A DNA stretch of 64,000 nt from Avena insularis. Its lineage: Eukaryota; Streptophyta; Magnoliopsida; Poales; Poaceae. Below, piece by piece: positions 33,800 through 44,080 of the stretch; the first letter of the stretch is position 1; each line of letters starts with the position of its first letter. The stretch spans positions 187,115,189 through 187,179,188 of the forward strand of contig CM042697.1 of NCBI GenBank assembly GCA_023614405.1, in the 5' to 3' direction. The notes beneath the pieces were generated by a model. That model searched no databases. It was not told where the DNA came from and saw only the letters and a list, made by a program, of their open reading frames with translations. A program made the position numbers and the translations under genes.

Positions 33800-34654
33800 A
33801 ACCATGTCCATGATCATGGTCTTGAACTCGGTGTATGTGTCGGTCTGTCAAGGAGCCCGAGGCTTCCCGTCCCGAGCTGAGGAGACGCACGTCGGGCCAT
33901 CGGGGAAGTAGAACCACTAGAGGAACCACCAGGCGCCATGAGACAAAGCTGTGCATCATCGCGCGACGGACTAGGCGAGGCCAGGGCACGACCAAAGGGT
34001 CCAATCCCTGAGCATCCTGTGCCCTACATGTTTGAGCAAAACTTAGCAACTTGTGAGCCATATGATAGTGGTAACAAGTGGTTTGGCAAAGAACTTACCG
34101 GGGTCCCTCCGTAGTATGTGGCAGTGAAATCTACCCTCGATATGCAGCGAGGCGGCAGCCCATGATCAGGTGGCTGGTCACCTTCCACCGGAACCCTCTG
34201 TCCAATGGTAAAGTAGTGATTCATCGCCTACAAGATAGTTATATGTCATTGCAGAAACAAAGGTTGAAACTAGAGGAAGTAGGACTTGTCATCATTTGCA
34301 AAAGTAAAGGTTGAAACTTACAGCCGTCACTTTCCTAGAGTACACATCGCGCTCTGCTCTTAGCTCAACCCATGCATCATACTCCCTGTTAGAATCTGCC
34401 TAAAGGGCCTTGTAGGCATCATCAAAATCATGCTACAATTTCAAAAATAAAGAATCTCGTCAGCTTAGCATTTAGGATCAAATTACGAAAATACAATGGA
34501 AATGAGAAACACTTACATCGACGGTGGAGGCAGTAGGCCAAGGACAAGGCGCGATAGAGGGGTGATCGGGGGTGAGGGTAGCCTTGACTTGTGTGAGGGT
34601 CATCGTAGGCTCGAACACCGCATCGAGAATGTTGAAATGGCCATGTGGCTTTCC
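33800..34654 (-). pseudogene. CACTA TNPA-like transposase, C-terminal part
   Basis: Reading leftward from the copia insertion, the interrupted exon continues with KPHGHFNILDAVFEPTMTL and ends at a GTAAGT donor near 34513. A second exon near 34436-34325 (REYDAWVELRAERDVYSRKV) ends at GTAAGT, after one in-frame stop. A third, near 34215-34100, reads NHYFTIGQRVPVEGDQPP. A fourth, near 34040-33800, runs through serine-rich sequence in shifting frames. These fit the C-terminal half of Ptta/En/Spm-type (Transposase_24) proteins. The stop and frame changes show that it is not functional. Confidence 0.65.
34650..34654. repeat. Target-site duplication, left, BARE/Angela-type element
   Basis: TTTCC precedes the LTR; the matching site after the 3' LTR is TTTTA (47355-47359). 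Only 3 of 5 bases agree. The interrupted reading frame supports TTTCC as the original sequence, because it restores a Ser-His-Gly-Lys-Pro junction. Confidence 0.55.
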
Positions 34655-35850
34655 TGTTGGAGATATGCCCTAGAGGCAATAGTAAAAGTGGTTATTATTA
34701 TATATTTGTTTTTATGATAAATGTTTACATTCATGCTATAATAGTATTAAATGGAAACATTAGTACTTGTGTGATTTTAAACTAAATTAGAGTCCCCAGT
34801 AAACCCTCTTTGTAATACTAGCTTGTTGGTTAATAGATGATCGTGGTTTCTCGATCATGAACATTTACATGTTATTAACAACAAGATCATATCATTAGGA
34901 GAATGGTATGATGGACATACTCCTATATATAAGTGTAGCATAAAGATCAAGTCATTTCAATAGTTCATTTTGCTATAAGCTTTCTAATACATAGTAACCT
35001 AATTCCTTCGACCATGAGATAATCACCATCACCGGAAGGATACTTTGATGACATCAAACACCACACTGTAACTGGGTGGCTATAAAGGTGGCATTGAGTG
35101 TTCGGAAAGTATGTGTTGAGGCACATGGATCAAGAGTGGGATTTGTCCATCCATATGACGGATAGATATACTCTAGGCCCTCTCGGTGGAATGTCATCCA
35201 ATTATCTTGCAAGCATGTGACTGGCTCACAAGGGATCACATATCACGGGAACGAGAAAAGAGTACTTATTGGTAAAGAGGTTGAACTAGGTATGCAGAGA
35301 TACCGACGATCAAACCTCAGATAAGTAAACTATCGCGAGACAAAGGGAAATTGGTATCGTATGTAAGTGGTTCATTCGATCGCAAAGTAATCGTAGAAAT
35401 ATGTGGGAGCCATATGAATTTCCAGATTCCTCTATTGGTTATTGATTGGAGAAGTGTCTCGGTCATTTCCGCATAATTCGCGAACCGTAGGGAGACACAT
35501 TGAAGGATTCGATGTTGTTTAGTAGATATGGAATGTAAGTAGGGAAACTGAATGTTGTTCAGAATCTCAGATGGGATCCGGGATATCACGAGGAGATCTA
35601 GAATGGTCCGGAGAATAAGATTCATATAAGGAAAGTACGATTCCGGAGTTCGGGAATGATTTCGATGTTTCATAGGAGAGGTTCTAGAAGGGTCTAGAAG
35701 GTTCACCGGACCGGAAGGGGAATGGTCCATGAATGTGCCATGGTTAAGTGGAATGATTGGATCATGTCCTATGTCCCTTTGATTGGGCATTTGCGAGAGA
35801 GAAATAAAGCTCTAAATTGAAAGTCAAAAGGGAGGTTTGAAAAGTCAAAC
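34655..35850 (+). repeat. 5' LTR of BARE/Angela-type element, first part
   Basis: This aligns with 45487-46690 of the 3' LTR. It stops at GTCAAAC, where the non-autonomous gypsy element is inserted. Confidence 0.93.
35846..35850. repeat. Target-site duplication, left, non-autonomous gypsy element
   Basis: CAAAC lies left of the element and AAAAC (39639-39643) lies right of it. The empty site in the 3' LTR (near 46686-46690) reads CAAAC, so the right copy carries one change. Confidence 0.8.
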
Positions 35851-36391
35851 TGACGAGGTTTAATCTCGTCAATGCCCACTGTTATGAGCTTGGATTTTGG
35901 AGAAGATGGGGATGCTGGAGATCGTGGAACGGTTAGCAAACAAGCAACACGGGGACACGAGGTTTACCCAGGTTCAGGCCCCCGAAGGAAAAACCCTACT
36001 CCTGCTTGTCTTCTCTTGATTATGGCGAAACGGAAAGTTACAGGGGTGTGCAGATGTAATCTGGCGTGGAGGTGTGTATGCGGTGGTATGCGAGGTTGGC
36101 TAGATCTGTAGATCTATCTATTGCGTAAGTGCCCTCCTCGTTGGACCCTCTTAGCCTTTATATATAGGGAGGCTAGGTCTCAGGTACCGATACGAGTACG
36201 TTACAAGTTGTATTCAAACTCTAGTCTTGAGCTTTCCTTGTCTTGTGCGCTTAGGAGTCCGTGTCCATATGGGCTTCATATCAGCTGAACTGTCATAGGC
36301 ATCATGGACCCTGGCAGGTCGTCGAGTGGGCCTTCCGTTGGGCAGGACCAGGTAGGCTAACATCGGGTACCCGTAGGGCATATCCATGTCA
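35851..36391 (-). repeat. 3' LTR of non-autonomous gypsy element
   Basis: The LTR starts on the plus strand with TGACGAG, a 7-base spacer and CTCGTCA, a perfect short hairpin, and ends CCATGTCA. It is 541 bp, the same as its partner. A TTATATATAG run lies near 36168. Confidence 0.93.
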
Positions 36392-37330
36392 GTAGCCCCC
36401 GAGTGTCCATCTGAAACGTAGATTCGGGTGGAGACTCTTAAATCTTTCGAGTGCTTTCATCCGAACAAGTTTCGAGTGGAGACTCAGTTGTCTTGAGGAT
36501 TGCATTTGGATGTCGGAGTCGAAGTTTATGTCGAGTGCGAAGCACTTCACCCAGAAGTTCATCGGGTCAGCTGAATTTGTTCGGTTGTTGTAGAGGAGTC
36601 ATCATTATGGACGTAGTGAACACAATGGACTATAGGGTGCGCGACCAGCGCTCCCTATGGGAGTATCCCCCGAGTGTCTGTTCGAGTCGTAGACTCGAGC
36701 AGAAACTTATAGTCGTTGGTTGTGCAACACGGTGATCCGAAAGTTCTTCGGATGACCTTGCAGATGCTCTAAATGCCTTCATTTTTTCGGATGCGCGACC
36801 AGCGCTCCCTATGGGAGTAGCCCCGAGTCCTCAGTTGAATCGTTGATTCGAGTGAGGAATCGAAGCGTGCCACTCGAAGATCTTCTGTGTGTGCGACTAG
36901 CGCTCCAGTTTGGAGTAGCCCCCGAGTGTCTAGCGGAGTCGTAGACTCGGCCAGAGACTCGAGTCTTGTATCATGGAGTTGTAGTTGACAATCTTGTGGG
37001 CGTACCACTGACCCGAAAGTACATCGGGTGCGCGAACAGCGCTCCTGATAGGATTAGCGTCCCGAGTGTCTAGTCGAGTCGCAGACTCGAGTGGAGACTC
37101 ATGCGAGAAGAAACCACTGACCCGGAAGTACATCGAGTCAGCGTCTCACGCATAAGGATCCGAATGTCTGCGTAGCGGAGTCACGCGACCTTTAGCCGGA
37201 AGGACTCGACGTTCTGGATGAAGTCGACGCTGTTGCTTCTGTCGGGTGCGCGACCAGCGTCGCGTATGTCGGATACGTGGCCAGCGCCTCTTTGTAGAAT
37301 CAAGCGATGCGACCATCCGAGGAGGGACTC
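36392..37330. repeat. Minisatellite with repeated polypurine-tract motif
   Basis: Imperfect units of roughly 100-150 bp contain GCGCGACCAGCGCTCC, then TATGGGAGTAGCCCCCGAGT, then a palindromic GAGTCGTAGACTCGA. Units occur near 36640-36710, 36790-36860, 36890-36965 and 37030-37105. Each carries a version of GTAGCCCCCGAG, the sequence that forms the polypurine tract beside the LTR at 36392. Confidence 0.75.
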
Positions 37331-37879
37331 GACTCGGGTCTCGGGGTTATGGCGTAGCCGGTTGTTTTATCGACTCCTGTTGGAGGACCCGATAGAATAG
37401 CTCGACGCAGTCGACATTCTTATAAGCTGCATAAAACATAAGAAGTTGTGAAGTACTTGTATCTTGTAAAGAATATTTGGCTAGCAGCTTGTAAAGTAAA
37501 ATTCTGGTGCCAATCGAGTCGACACTTATGCACTATATGCTAGGCCTTTTTGTTAGCCTTATTACCCTTAGTCTCAGTACCTTGCCGAGGCACTCGGAGT
37601 TCAAGGATTCGATGATCAGGCAGAATCAGCTACTCGGGCTGTCGCGTCCGAGGTGCTCGAGTGCGTGGAACCGATGGCACATTAGGTTACTCGAAGAGGG
37701 CGCAGCCCCCGAGTGTTTTGAGTGCGATTTAAAAAAGAAATCAGCTCTAAGTAGAGGGAAACTTAGCTTTATTGGTAGTTGTCGAGGATGAAGTTGATGT
37801 GATCGCGGACGATGTCGACACGGTAGCGGGTCACGCAACGGATGTAGTCGACACAGAGGACTGCACTCGTAGCAGCGAC

Positions 37880-38220
37880 GGGTTCCTGGGGTCGATGGCG
37901 GCAGCGAGTTCCGCATCTGAAGATTGTCGCAATCGAAGACCACACTGGGTCGTCGTATCCGAAGGATGTATCGGGTCACCGCAGCCGAAAGCCATACAGT
38001 TCGCCGGAGCCGAAGACCGCAACGGGTTGCCGGAGCCGAAGGCCACGGCTGGTCGCCGAAGCGGAGGGAGCTCCTGGGCCCCCGAGTCGTTGGACCCGAA
38101 GATCGTAGAGGATGACCGGAGTCGAAGGAGCCTCCGAATCACGATCGCTGAAGCCGATGCAACCGGTCGCCGCAATCGAAGATCACATCAGGTCGTCGCA
38201 GTCGAAAATCGCAATAGATC
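37880..38220. repeat. GCCGAAG-rich minisatellite
   Basis: About seven imperfect units of 35-45 bp of the form GTCGCCGGAGCCGAAGACC plus variable bases lie inside the non-autonomous element. The open frames on both strands here come from this repetition. Confidence 0.65.
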
Positions 38221-39080
38221 GATGGTCGCGAGTCGTGTAGACAAGTGGACGCAGCCCCCGAGCATGGAGTTGTTGTGGTCAAGGCGGCATCCAAGAGCCG
38301 ATGCAGCGGCCCAGAGTCACTAAGCAGATGGAGTCGATGCTACGGACGCGTCGAACTTTGACACCGCTACTAGCAGTGGCAGTGAGTCGACCACGTGCGT
38401 GTGCTGTTCCACGGTGAATTTTTCTCCTTCTTGATCTTTCGAATATTCATGCCCGTATGTGCTTTGGTGGCCAAAACAATCCATACGTGGGACCGATGCA
38501 CTTTGCTGCAAAGTTCATATGCGTACATGTGGACTAGCTTAGACGTAGCCCCCCCCCCTTTTTTTTCTTAGTTGCCTTTTCCAAACAGAAAACGTGAGCA
38601 GGCGAAGCATCTTGATGATCTTTTCCTTTTTCTTGGAGAAGTACCACATCAAATTTGATTGATCCCGCTTGGCTCCCAGACTCTTGGGACTTGCTCCGAT
38701 TGACAAGTTGTCTTGTTTTTCTCTTGGTATTTTTTTTGTCCGCTATGGAACTTGACGTCGGGACATATCCGACTTGAACTCTACTTGCAATGCTGATTTT
38801 GATCTGATGATTCTGAATAGCGATCAACGCGTCTGGACACCCATATGTTCGTCCAGCAACCGGCGGCAAACCAACCGAACATAACCAATTTGTGTGTTTG
38901 TGCTGGTGAAGGAAAACGTGGCTGCCGCAGATATGTTGATGATGAGGTCCGCGCTGATGAGTAGATGATCTGCCAGATGTGATCTGGCCGTCGTTGATAA
39001 TGAAGGATCCCGCTCGAACGACGAGTCGTAGATCACAGATGATGGGACCGTTAGGATCGCACAATCAGCGTCCTCAGTTT

Positions 39081-39095
39081 CCACAGACGGCGCCA
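39081..39095 (-). other. Primer-binding site, non-autonomous gypsy element
   Basis: On the minus strand TGGCGCCGTCTGTGG begins two bases after the LTR end. TGGCGCC is a common start of plant gypsy primer-binding sites. The exact primer tRNA was not determined. Confidence 0.7.
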
Positions 39096-39097
39096 AT

Positions 39098-39638
39098 TGA
39101 CGAGGTTTAATCTCGTCAATGCCCATTGTTATGATCTTGGGTTTTGGAGAAGATGGGGATGCTGGAGATCGCGGAACGGTTACCAAACAAGCAACACGGG
39201 GACACGAGGTTTACCCAGGTTTAGGCCCCCGGAGGGAAAATCCTACTCCTGCTTGTCTGCTCTTGATCACGGCGGAACCGAAAGTTACAGGGGTTCTCAG
39301 ATGTAATCTGGCGTGGAGGTGTGTATGCGGTGGTATGCGAGGTTGGCTAGATCTGTAGATCTATCTATTGCGTACGTGCCCTCCTTGTTGGACACTCCTA
39401 GCCTTTATATATGGGGAGGCTAGGTCTCAGGTACCGATACGAGTAGGTTACAAGTTGTATTCAAACTTTAGTCTTGAGCTTTTCTTGTCTTGTGCGCTTG
39501 GGAGTCCGTGTCCATATGGGCTTCATATCAGCCGAACTGTCATAGGAGTTATGTTCCCTGGCAGGTCGTCGAGTGGCCCTTTCATTGGGCAGGACCAGGT
39601 AGGCTAACATTGGGTACCCGTAGGGCATATCCATCTCA
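39098..39638 (-). repeat. 5' LTR of non-autonomous gypsy element
   Basis: This 541-bp LTR begins with the same TGACGAG...CTCGTCA hairpin on the plus strand and ends CCATCTCA. It differs from its partner at scattered sites, a few percent by eye. Confidence 0.93.
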
Positions 39639-39643
39639 AAAAC

Positions 39644-40299
39644 TGGAACAATAGTTTCCTAGTGGAAGAAGAAAAGAGTCCTTCCTTCTATCCAACTTGG
39701 GTTTGGGTATGGATTCAAACTCCCCTCTCCCAAGCTTATCTCCCTCTCATAAATAGAGGAGGAGGGCTGCCCCAAATCACACAACACCAAGCCCTCCCCA
39801 CCGTTCACCACCGCCGCCGCCTCCGGCCCGTCGTCGTCGCCCTAGCCGCCGCCGACACCTCCTCCTCCTCTCCGGCTTTCTAAACTTAGATCGCCGGAAA
39901 CCCTAGATCCACCATAACTCGCACCGGCTTAGGCGAAGCCCTGCGGGATCTTCCATCTACTTCCGACACCACGCCGTCGTGCTGCCGGAATCGCGAAGGG
40001 AGAACTACAACCTCCGCTGCCTGCTGGAACAAGGGAGAGGAAGGTCTTCATCGAGTGTCGAACGTGTGACCGACTGCAGAAGCGCTGTCGGAACGCAGCG
40101 CCGGAAGGATCGTCTACGCGATCTTGAGATCGGCAAGTGTACGACTACATCACCCACAAGAATCTGCTCTCGTTAACCGCTTTGGAATCTTCGAGGGTGA
40201 GTACTCTAATTGACTCGTTGCTTCAATCTAGTACATAGATCTTGGCTTGTTTATGTATACGGTAGAATTTTTTTGTTTTCCATGCTACGAACCCCTATA
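39644..40299 (+). repeat. 5' LTR of BARE/Angela-type element, second part
   Basis: This continues the interrupted LTR from TGGAACAATAG to the end near ACCCCTATA. The matching 3' LTR ends CCTACA, so the terminal CA is mutated to TA here. A CATAAATAGAGG promoter-like TATA region lies near 39755. Confidence 0.92.
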
Positions 40300-40300
40300 G

Positions 40301-40313
40301 TGGTATCAGAGCC
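40301..40313 (+). other. Primer-binding site (tRNA-Met type)
   Basis: TGGTATCAGAGCC follows the 5' LTR after one base. This is the standard copia primer-binding site, complementary to the 3' end of initiator tRNA-Met. Confidence 0.95.
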
Positions 40314-41491
40314 GTGTCTATATGTAGATCTGTTGCACGAGTAGAACAAAATGGTCATTATGGGCGTTCATGCTTTTGTTGTCGATTGCTTCTTGTGTAC
40401 TTTGCATCTTGCGGGATGGTGGGATGAAGCGGCCCGGGCTAACCTTCCATGACATCGTTCATGGGACTTGCTCAATGCTTGAAATGCAACTTGTATTGCA
40501 TAAGTGGCTTTGTGGGTGCCTGTTTCTCCCAACATAGTGAAGATTAAATTTACAATAGGTAATTAACAATACTAGTATCAACGTTGTGGTTCTTGTTCGT
40601 AAGTTAGAACGACACTTATTGAAAGCCCCAAACCACGTAAAATATGCAAAGAAAATTAGAGGCGTCTAACTTTTTTTGCGGGGTGTCTTTGTGATGTGAT
40701 ATGGCCATGATTGTGATTATATATGATGTATGCAATGTTCCTTATTGTAAGTCGGCAACCGGCAGGAGCCATATGGTTGTCTTTTAATTCCGTTAAGACC
40801 CGTGTGTCTATTATTCAAAGTAGTTGTAATAGTTGATGCTAGTGGACGACAACCATGAAGCGGCGCCATTGACCTTGACGCCATGCCGGTGATGATGGAG
40901 ATCATGTTCGTGCTTGAAGATGGAGATCGGAAGCACAAGAAAAAAGGTCATATCATATCACATATTATGAATTGCATGTGATGTTAATCCTTTTATGCAT
41001 CTTGTATTGCTTAGTTCACGATGGTAGCATTATAAGATGATCCCTCTAGCACAAAATTTCAAGTTATAAAGTGTTCATCCTTAGTATGCACCGTTGCTAA
41101 AGCTCGTTGTTTCGAAGCACCACGTGATGATCAGGTGTGTTAGATTCTGCGATTGTATACAACGGGAGCAAGCCAGATTTGCTCATGCGGAAGCTAAGGT
41201 TTGATCTTGACGAGCCTAGCATGTACAAACATGGTCTCGGAACACGGATCACCGAAAGGTAAAGCATGAGTCATATTGTAGATATGATGAACATGTTGAT
41301 TGTTCGCCATTAAAGCTACATCAACTCTCGTGATGATCGGTTTTGATGTGGTGGATTTGGTTCGTGTGATCACTAAAACAATGTGAGGGATATTGTTTTG
41401 AGTGGGAGTTCACCTAGATTAATTTAACTATTAATTAGAACTCAAATTTTCATAAACTTAGTCTAAACTATTGCAAATATGTTGTAGATCA
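40314..41491 (+). other. Untranslated leader of the copia element
   Basis: About 1.2 kb lies between the primer-binding site and the gag start, with no supported ORF. Long leaders are usual in BARE/Angela-type elements; packaging and dimerisation signals are expected here but are not identified. Confidence 0.7.
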
Positions 41492-42290
41492 ATGGCGGAC
41501 CCTACCATCAATTTTAATGCATTCCTAGAGAAAGAAAAGTTGAAAAACAATGGAAGCAACTTCGCGGATTGGTTCCGCAATTTGAGGATTGTCCTCAATG
41601 CTGGTAATTTGACCTATGTGCTGGATGCACCGCTGGGTGACCCACCTGCAGCTCATGCTACTGATGAGGTAAAGAATGTTTTCCTCGCTCAGAAGAATTA
41701 GTACTCCATAGTTCAATGTGCTATCTTGTATGGTTTGGAATCGGAACTTCGGAAAAGGTTTGAGAACAATGACCCATATGATATTGTCCGTGAACTCAAA
41801 ATGATATTTGAGGCTCACGCGGCAGTTGAGAGTTATGAGGCTTCTGAAAAGTTCTTAAACTGCAAGATGGAAGAGGGCAGCTCTGTCAGTGAGCACGTTC
41901 TTAAGATGTTTGGGCACGCAAGCAAGCTTCAAAGCTTGGGTATAGTGATTCCTAATGCTTTGGGGATTCACCGTGTCCTCCAATCACTACCACCAAGTTA
42001 CGAGAACTTTGTGATGAACTACAATATGCAAAACATGGACAAGTCGTTGCCCGAACTCTTCTCCATGTTAAAATCTGCGGAAGTGGAGATCAAGAAAGAG
42101 CACCAAGTGTTGATCGTCAATAAGACCACCAAATTCAAGAGGCAAGGCAAGTCTAAAAAAAGGGGAACTTCAAGAAGGGCGGTAAGAAAGTTACCGCGCC
42201 AGTGAAGAAGACCAAGGCTGGGCCTAAGCCTGATACTGAGTGCTTTTACAAGGAGAAGGTCCTTTGGGCGGAATTGCCCCAAGTACTTGG
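41492..42290 (+). pseudogene. Copia gag, BARE/Angela-type, broken
   Basis: The ATG at 41492 starts MADPTINFNAFLEKEKLK. A TAG at 41699-41701 interrupts the frame, which resumes (YGLESELRKRF...) and runs to 42205 with the copia gag core (LQSLPPSYENFVMNYNM near 41975-42030). After a lysine-rich stretch at about 42130 a one-base shift in an A-run moves the reading to another frame. The CCHC zinc knuckle that should follow is damaged: only CFY-KEKV remains, without the later Cys and His. Gag normally builds the virus-like particle and binds RNA. This copy cannot make a full product. Confidence 0.88.
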
Positions 42291-44080
42291 CGGATTTGAA
42301 GAACAGCAACATCAAGAAGAAAGGTATATCCGATATACATGTTATTGATGTGTATCTCACTAGTACTCGTAGTAGTGCCTGGGTATTTGATACTAGTTCG
42401 GTTGCTCATATTTGTAACTCAAAACAGGTGCTGCAGAATATACGGAAACTAGCGAAGAACGAGGTGACGATGCACGTTGGAAATGGATCAAAGGTTGATG
42501 TGATCGCAGTCGGCACGCTACCTCTTCATCTACCATCAGGATTAGTTTTATACTTAAATAATTGTTATTTGGTGCCTGCATTGAGCATGAACATTATATT
42601 CGGATCATGTTTATTGCGAGACGGTTACTTATTTAAGTCTGAGAATAATGGTTGTTTGATTTATATGAGTAATATGTTTTATGCACATGCACCTTTGATA
42701 GATGGTCTATTCTTATTGAATCTCGATTGTAGAAATACACACATTAATAACATAGAAGCTAACCGTTTGAAATTGAGCGATAACTCGATCTATATGTGGC
42801 ACTGTCGTCTTGGTCACATTGGAGTGAAGCGTATAAATAAACTCCATTCTCATGGACTTCTTGAATCACTTGAAAGATGCGAAACATGTCTGATGGGAAA
42901 AATGACTAAGACTCCATTTTCTGGTATGATGGAGCGAGCTACGGACTTACTGGAAATCATACATACCGATGTGTGTGGTCCAATGAGTGTAGCATTGTGC
43001 GGTGGTTATCGTTATTTTCTTACCTTCACAGATGACTTGAGTATATATGGGTATATCTATTTCATGAAACATAAGTCCAAAACTTTCGAGAAGTTTAAGG
43101 AATTTCAAAGTGAGATAGAGAATCAACATAACAAGAAGATTAAATTTCTGCGATCTGATCTTGGAGGTGAATATCTAAGTTACGAGTTTGGCGAGCATTT
43201 AAAGAAATGCGGAATACTTTCACAATTGACACCGCCGGGAACACCACAACGTAATGGTGTGTCCGAACGTCGTAATCAAACTCTCTTAGATATGGTTTGT
43301 TCTATTATGTCACTTACAGATTTACCGCTATCGTTTTGGGGTTATACATTAGAAACAGCCGCATTCACTTTAAATAGGGCACCATCTAAATCAGTTGAAA
43401 TGACACCTTATGAATTATGGTTTGGGAAGAAACCTAAATTGTCGTTCCTTAAAGTTTGGGGTTGCGAAGCTTATGTAAAGAAGTTACAGTCAGACAAGCT
43501 TGAACCCAAAGCGGAAAAATGCGTCTTCATAGGATACCCGAAGGAAACTATTGGGTATACCTTCTATCATAGATCCGAGGGCAAAATCTTCGTTGCTAAG
43601 AATGGATCCTTTCTAGAGAAGGAGTTTCTCTTGAAAGAAGTGACTGGAAGGAAAGTAGAACTCAACGAGGTTGATGAACCTTCTCTCGAACTTGAGAGTA
43701 GCGCAACACCGGAAGTAGTTCCTATGGCGCCTACACCAATAAGAGAGGAAGCTAATGATGTTGATCATGAAACTTCGGTTGAAGTTACTACAGAACCTCG
43801 TAGGTCAACGAGAACTCGTAGCACTCCTGATTGGTATGATCCTGTTATGAGTGTCATGTTGGTGGACAACACCGATGACCCTGCGACATATGAGGAAGCG
43901 ATGATGAGCCTAGATTCCAATAAATGGCAAGATGCCATGAAATCCGAGACTGGATTCATGTACGAAAACCAAGTATGGACTTTAGTGGACTTACCGGATG
44001 GCCGGAAGGCTGTCGAGAACAAATGGATTTTCAAGAAGAAAACAGATGCTGTAGGAAATGTTACTGCCTATAAAGCTTGA
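42287..44080 (+). pseudogene. Copia protease-integrase and start of RT, BARE/Angela-type
   Basis: This 597-codon frame holds the protease (WVFDTSSVAHICNS near 42383), the GAG-pre-integrase motif (MWHCRLGH near 42795), and the integrase catalytic residues: Asp in IHTDVCGPM near 42960, Asp in RSDLGGEY near 43155 and Glu in NGVSERRNQ near 43260. It then enters the start of the reverse transcriptase (NKWIFKKKTDAVG). The active-site triplet reads D-T-S where D-T-G is usual. The frame ends at a TGA (44078-44080) just before the conserved LVAKGF segment, so it is cut from the RT. The integrase region itself is intact by eye. Confidence 0.92.

Larger units (their letters stand above)
35851..39638 (-). 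mobile_element. Non-autonomous LTR retrotransposon (gypsy/Tat-like)
   Basis: This 3,788-bp element has two LTRs of equal length (541 bp; 35851-36391 and 39098-39638). Orientation is minus: a TGGCGCC-type primer-binding site lies next to the right LTR (39081-39095), and a polypurine tract (CTCGGGGGCTAC on the minus strand, 36392-36403) lies next to the left LTR. The 2.7-kb interior has no gag, protease, RT or integrase motif. It holds minisatellites and spacer sequence similar to that flanking the pol end of the larger element at 53662. It is therefore a deletion derivative that would need proteins from such a partner. The empty site is preserved in the 3' LTR of the host element, which proves the insertion. 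Confidence 0.92.

Noticed and set aside
37772..38323. 183-codon plus-strand ORF in the non-autonomous gypsy element
   Set aside because: It is built from imperfect GCCGAAG minisatellite units; both strands are open, and the peptide is low complexity.
40301..40313. Possible tRNA gene at TGGTATCAGAGCC sites (also 52881)
   Set aside because: Only the 13 bases of a primer-binding site are present; no tRNA cloverleaf or A/B boxes follow.
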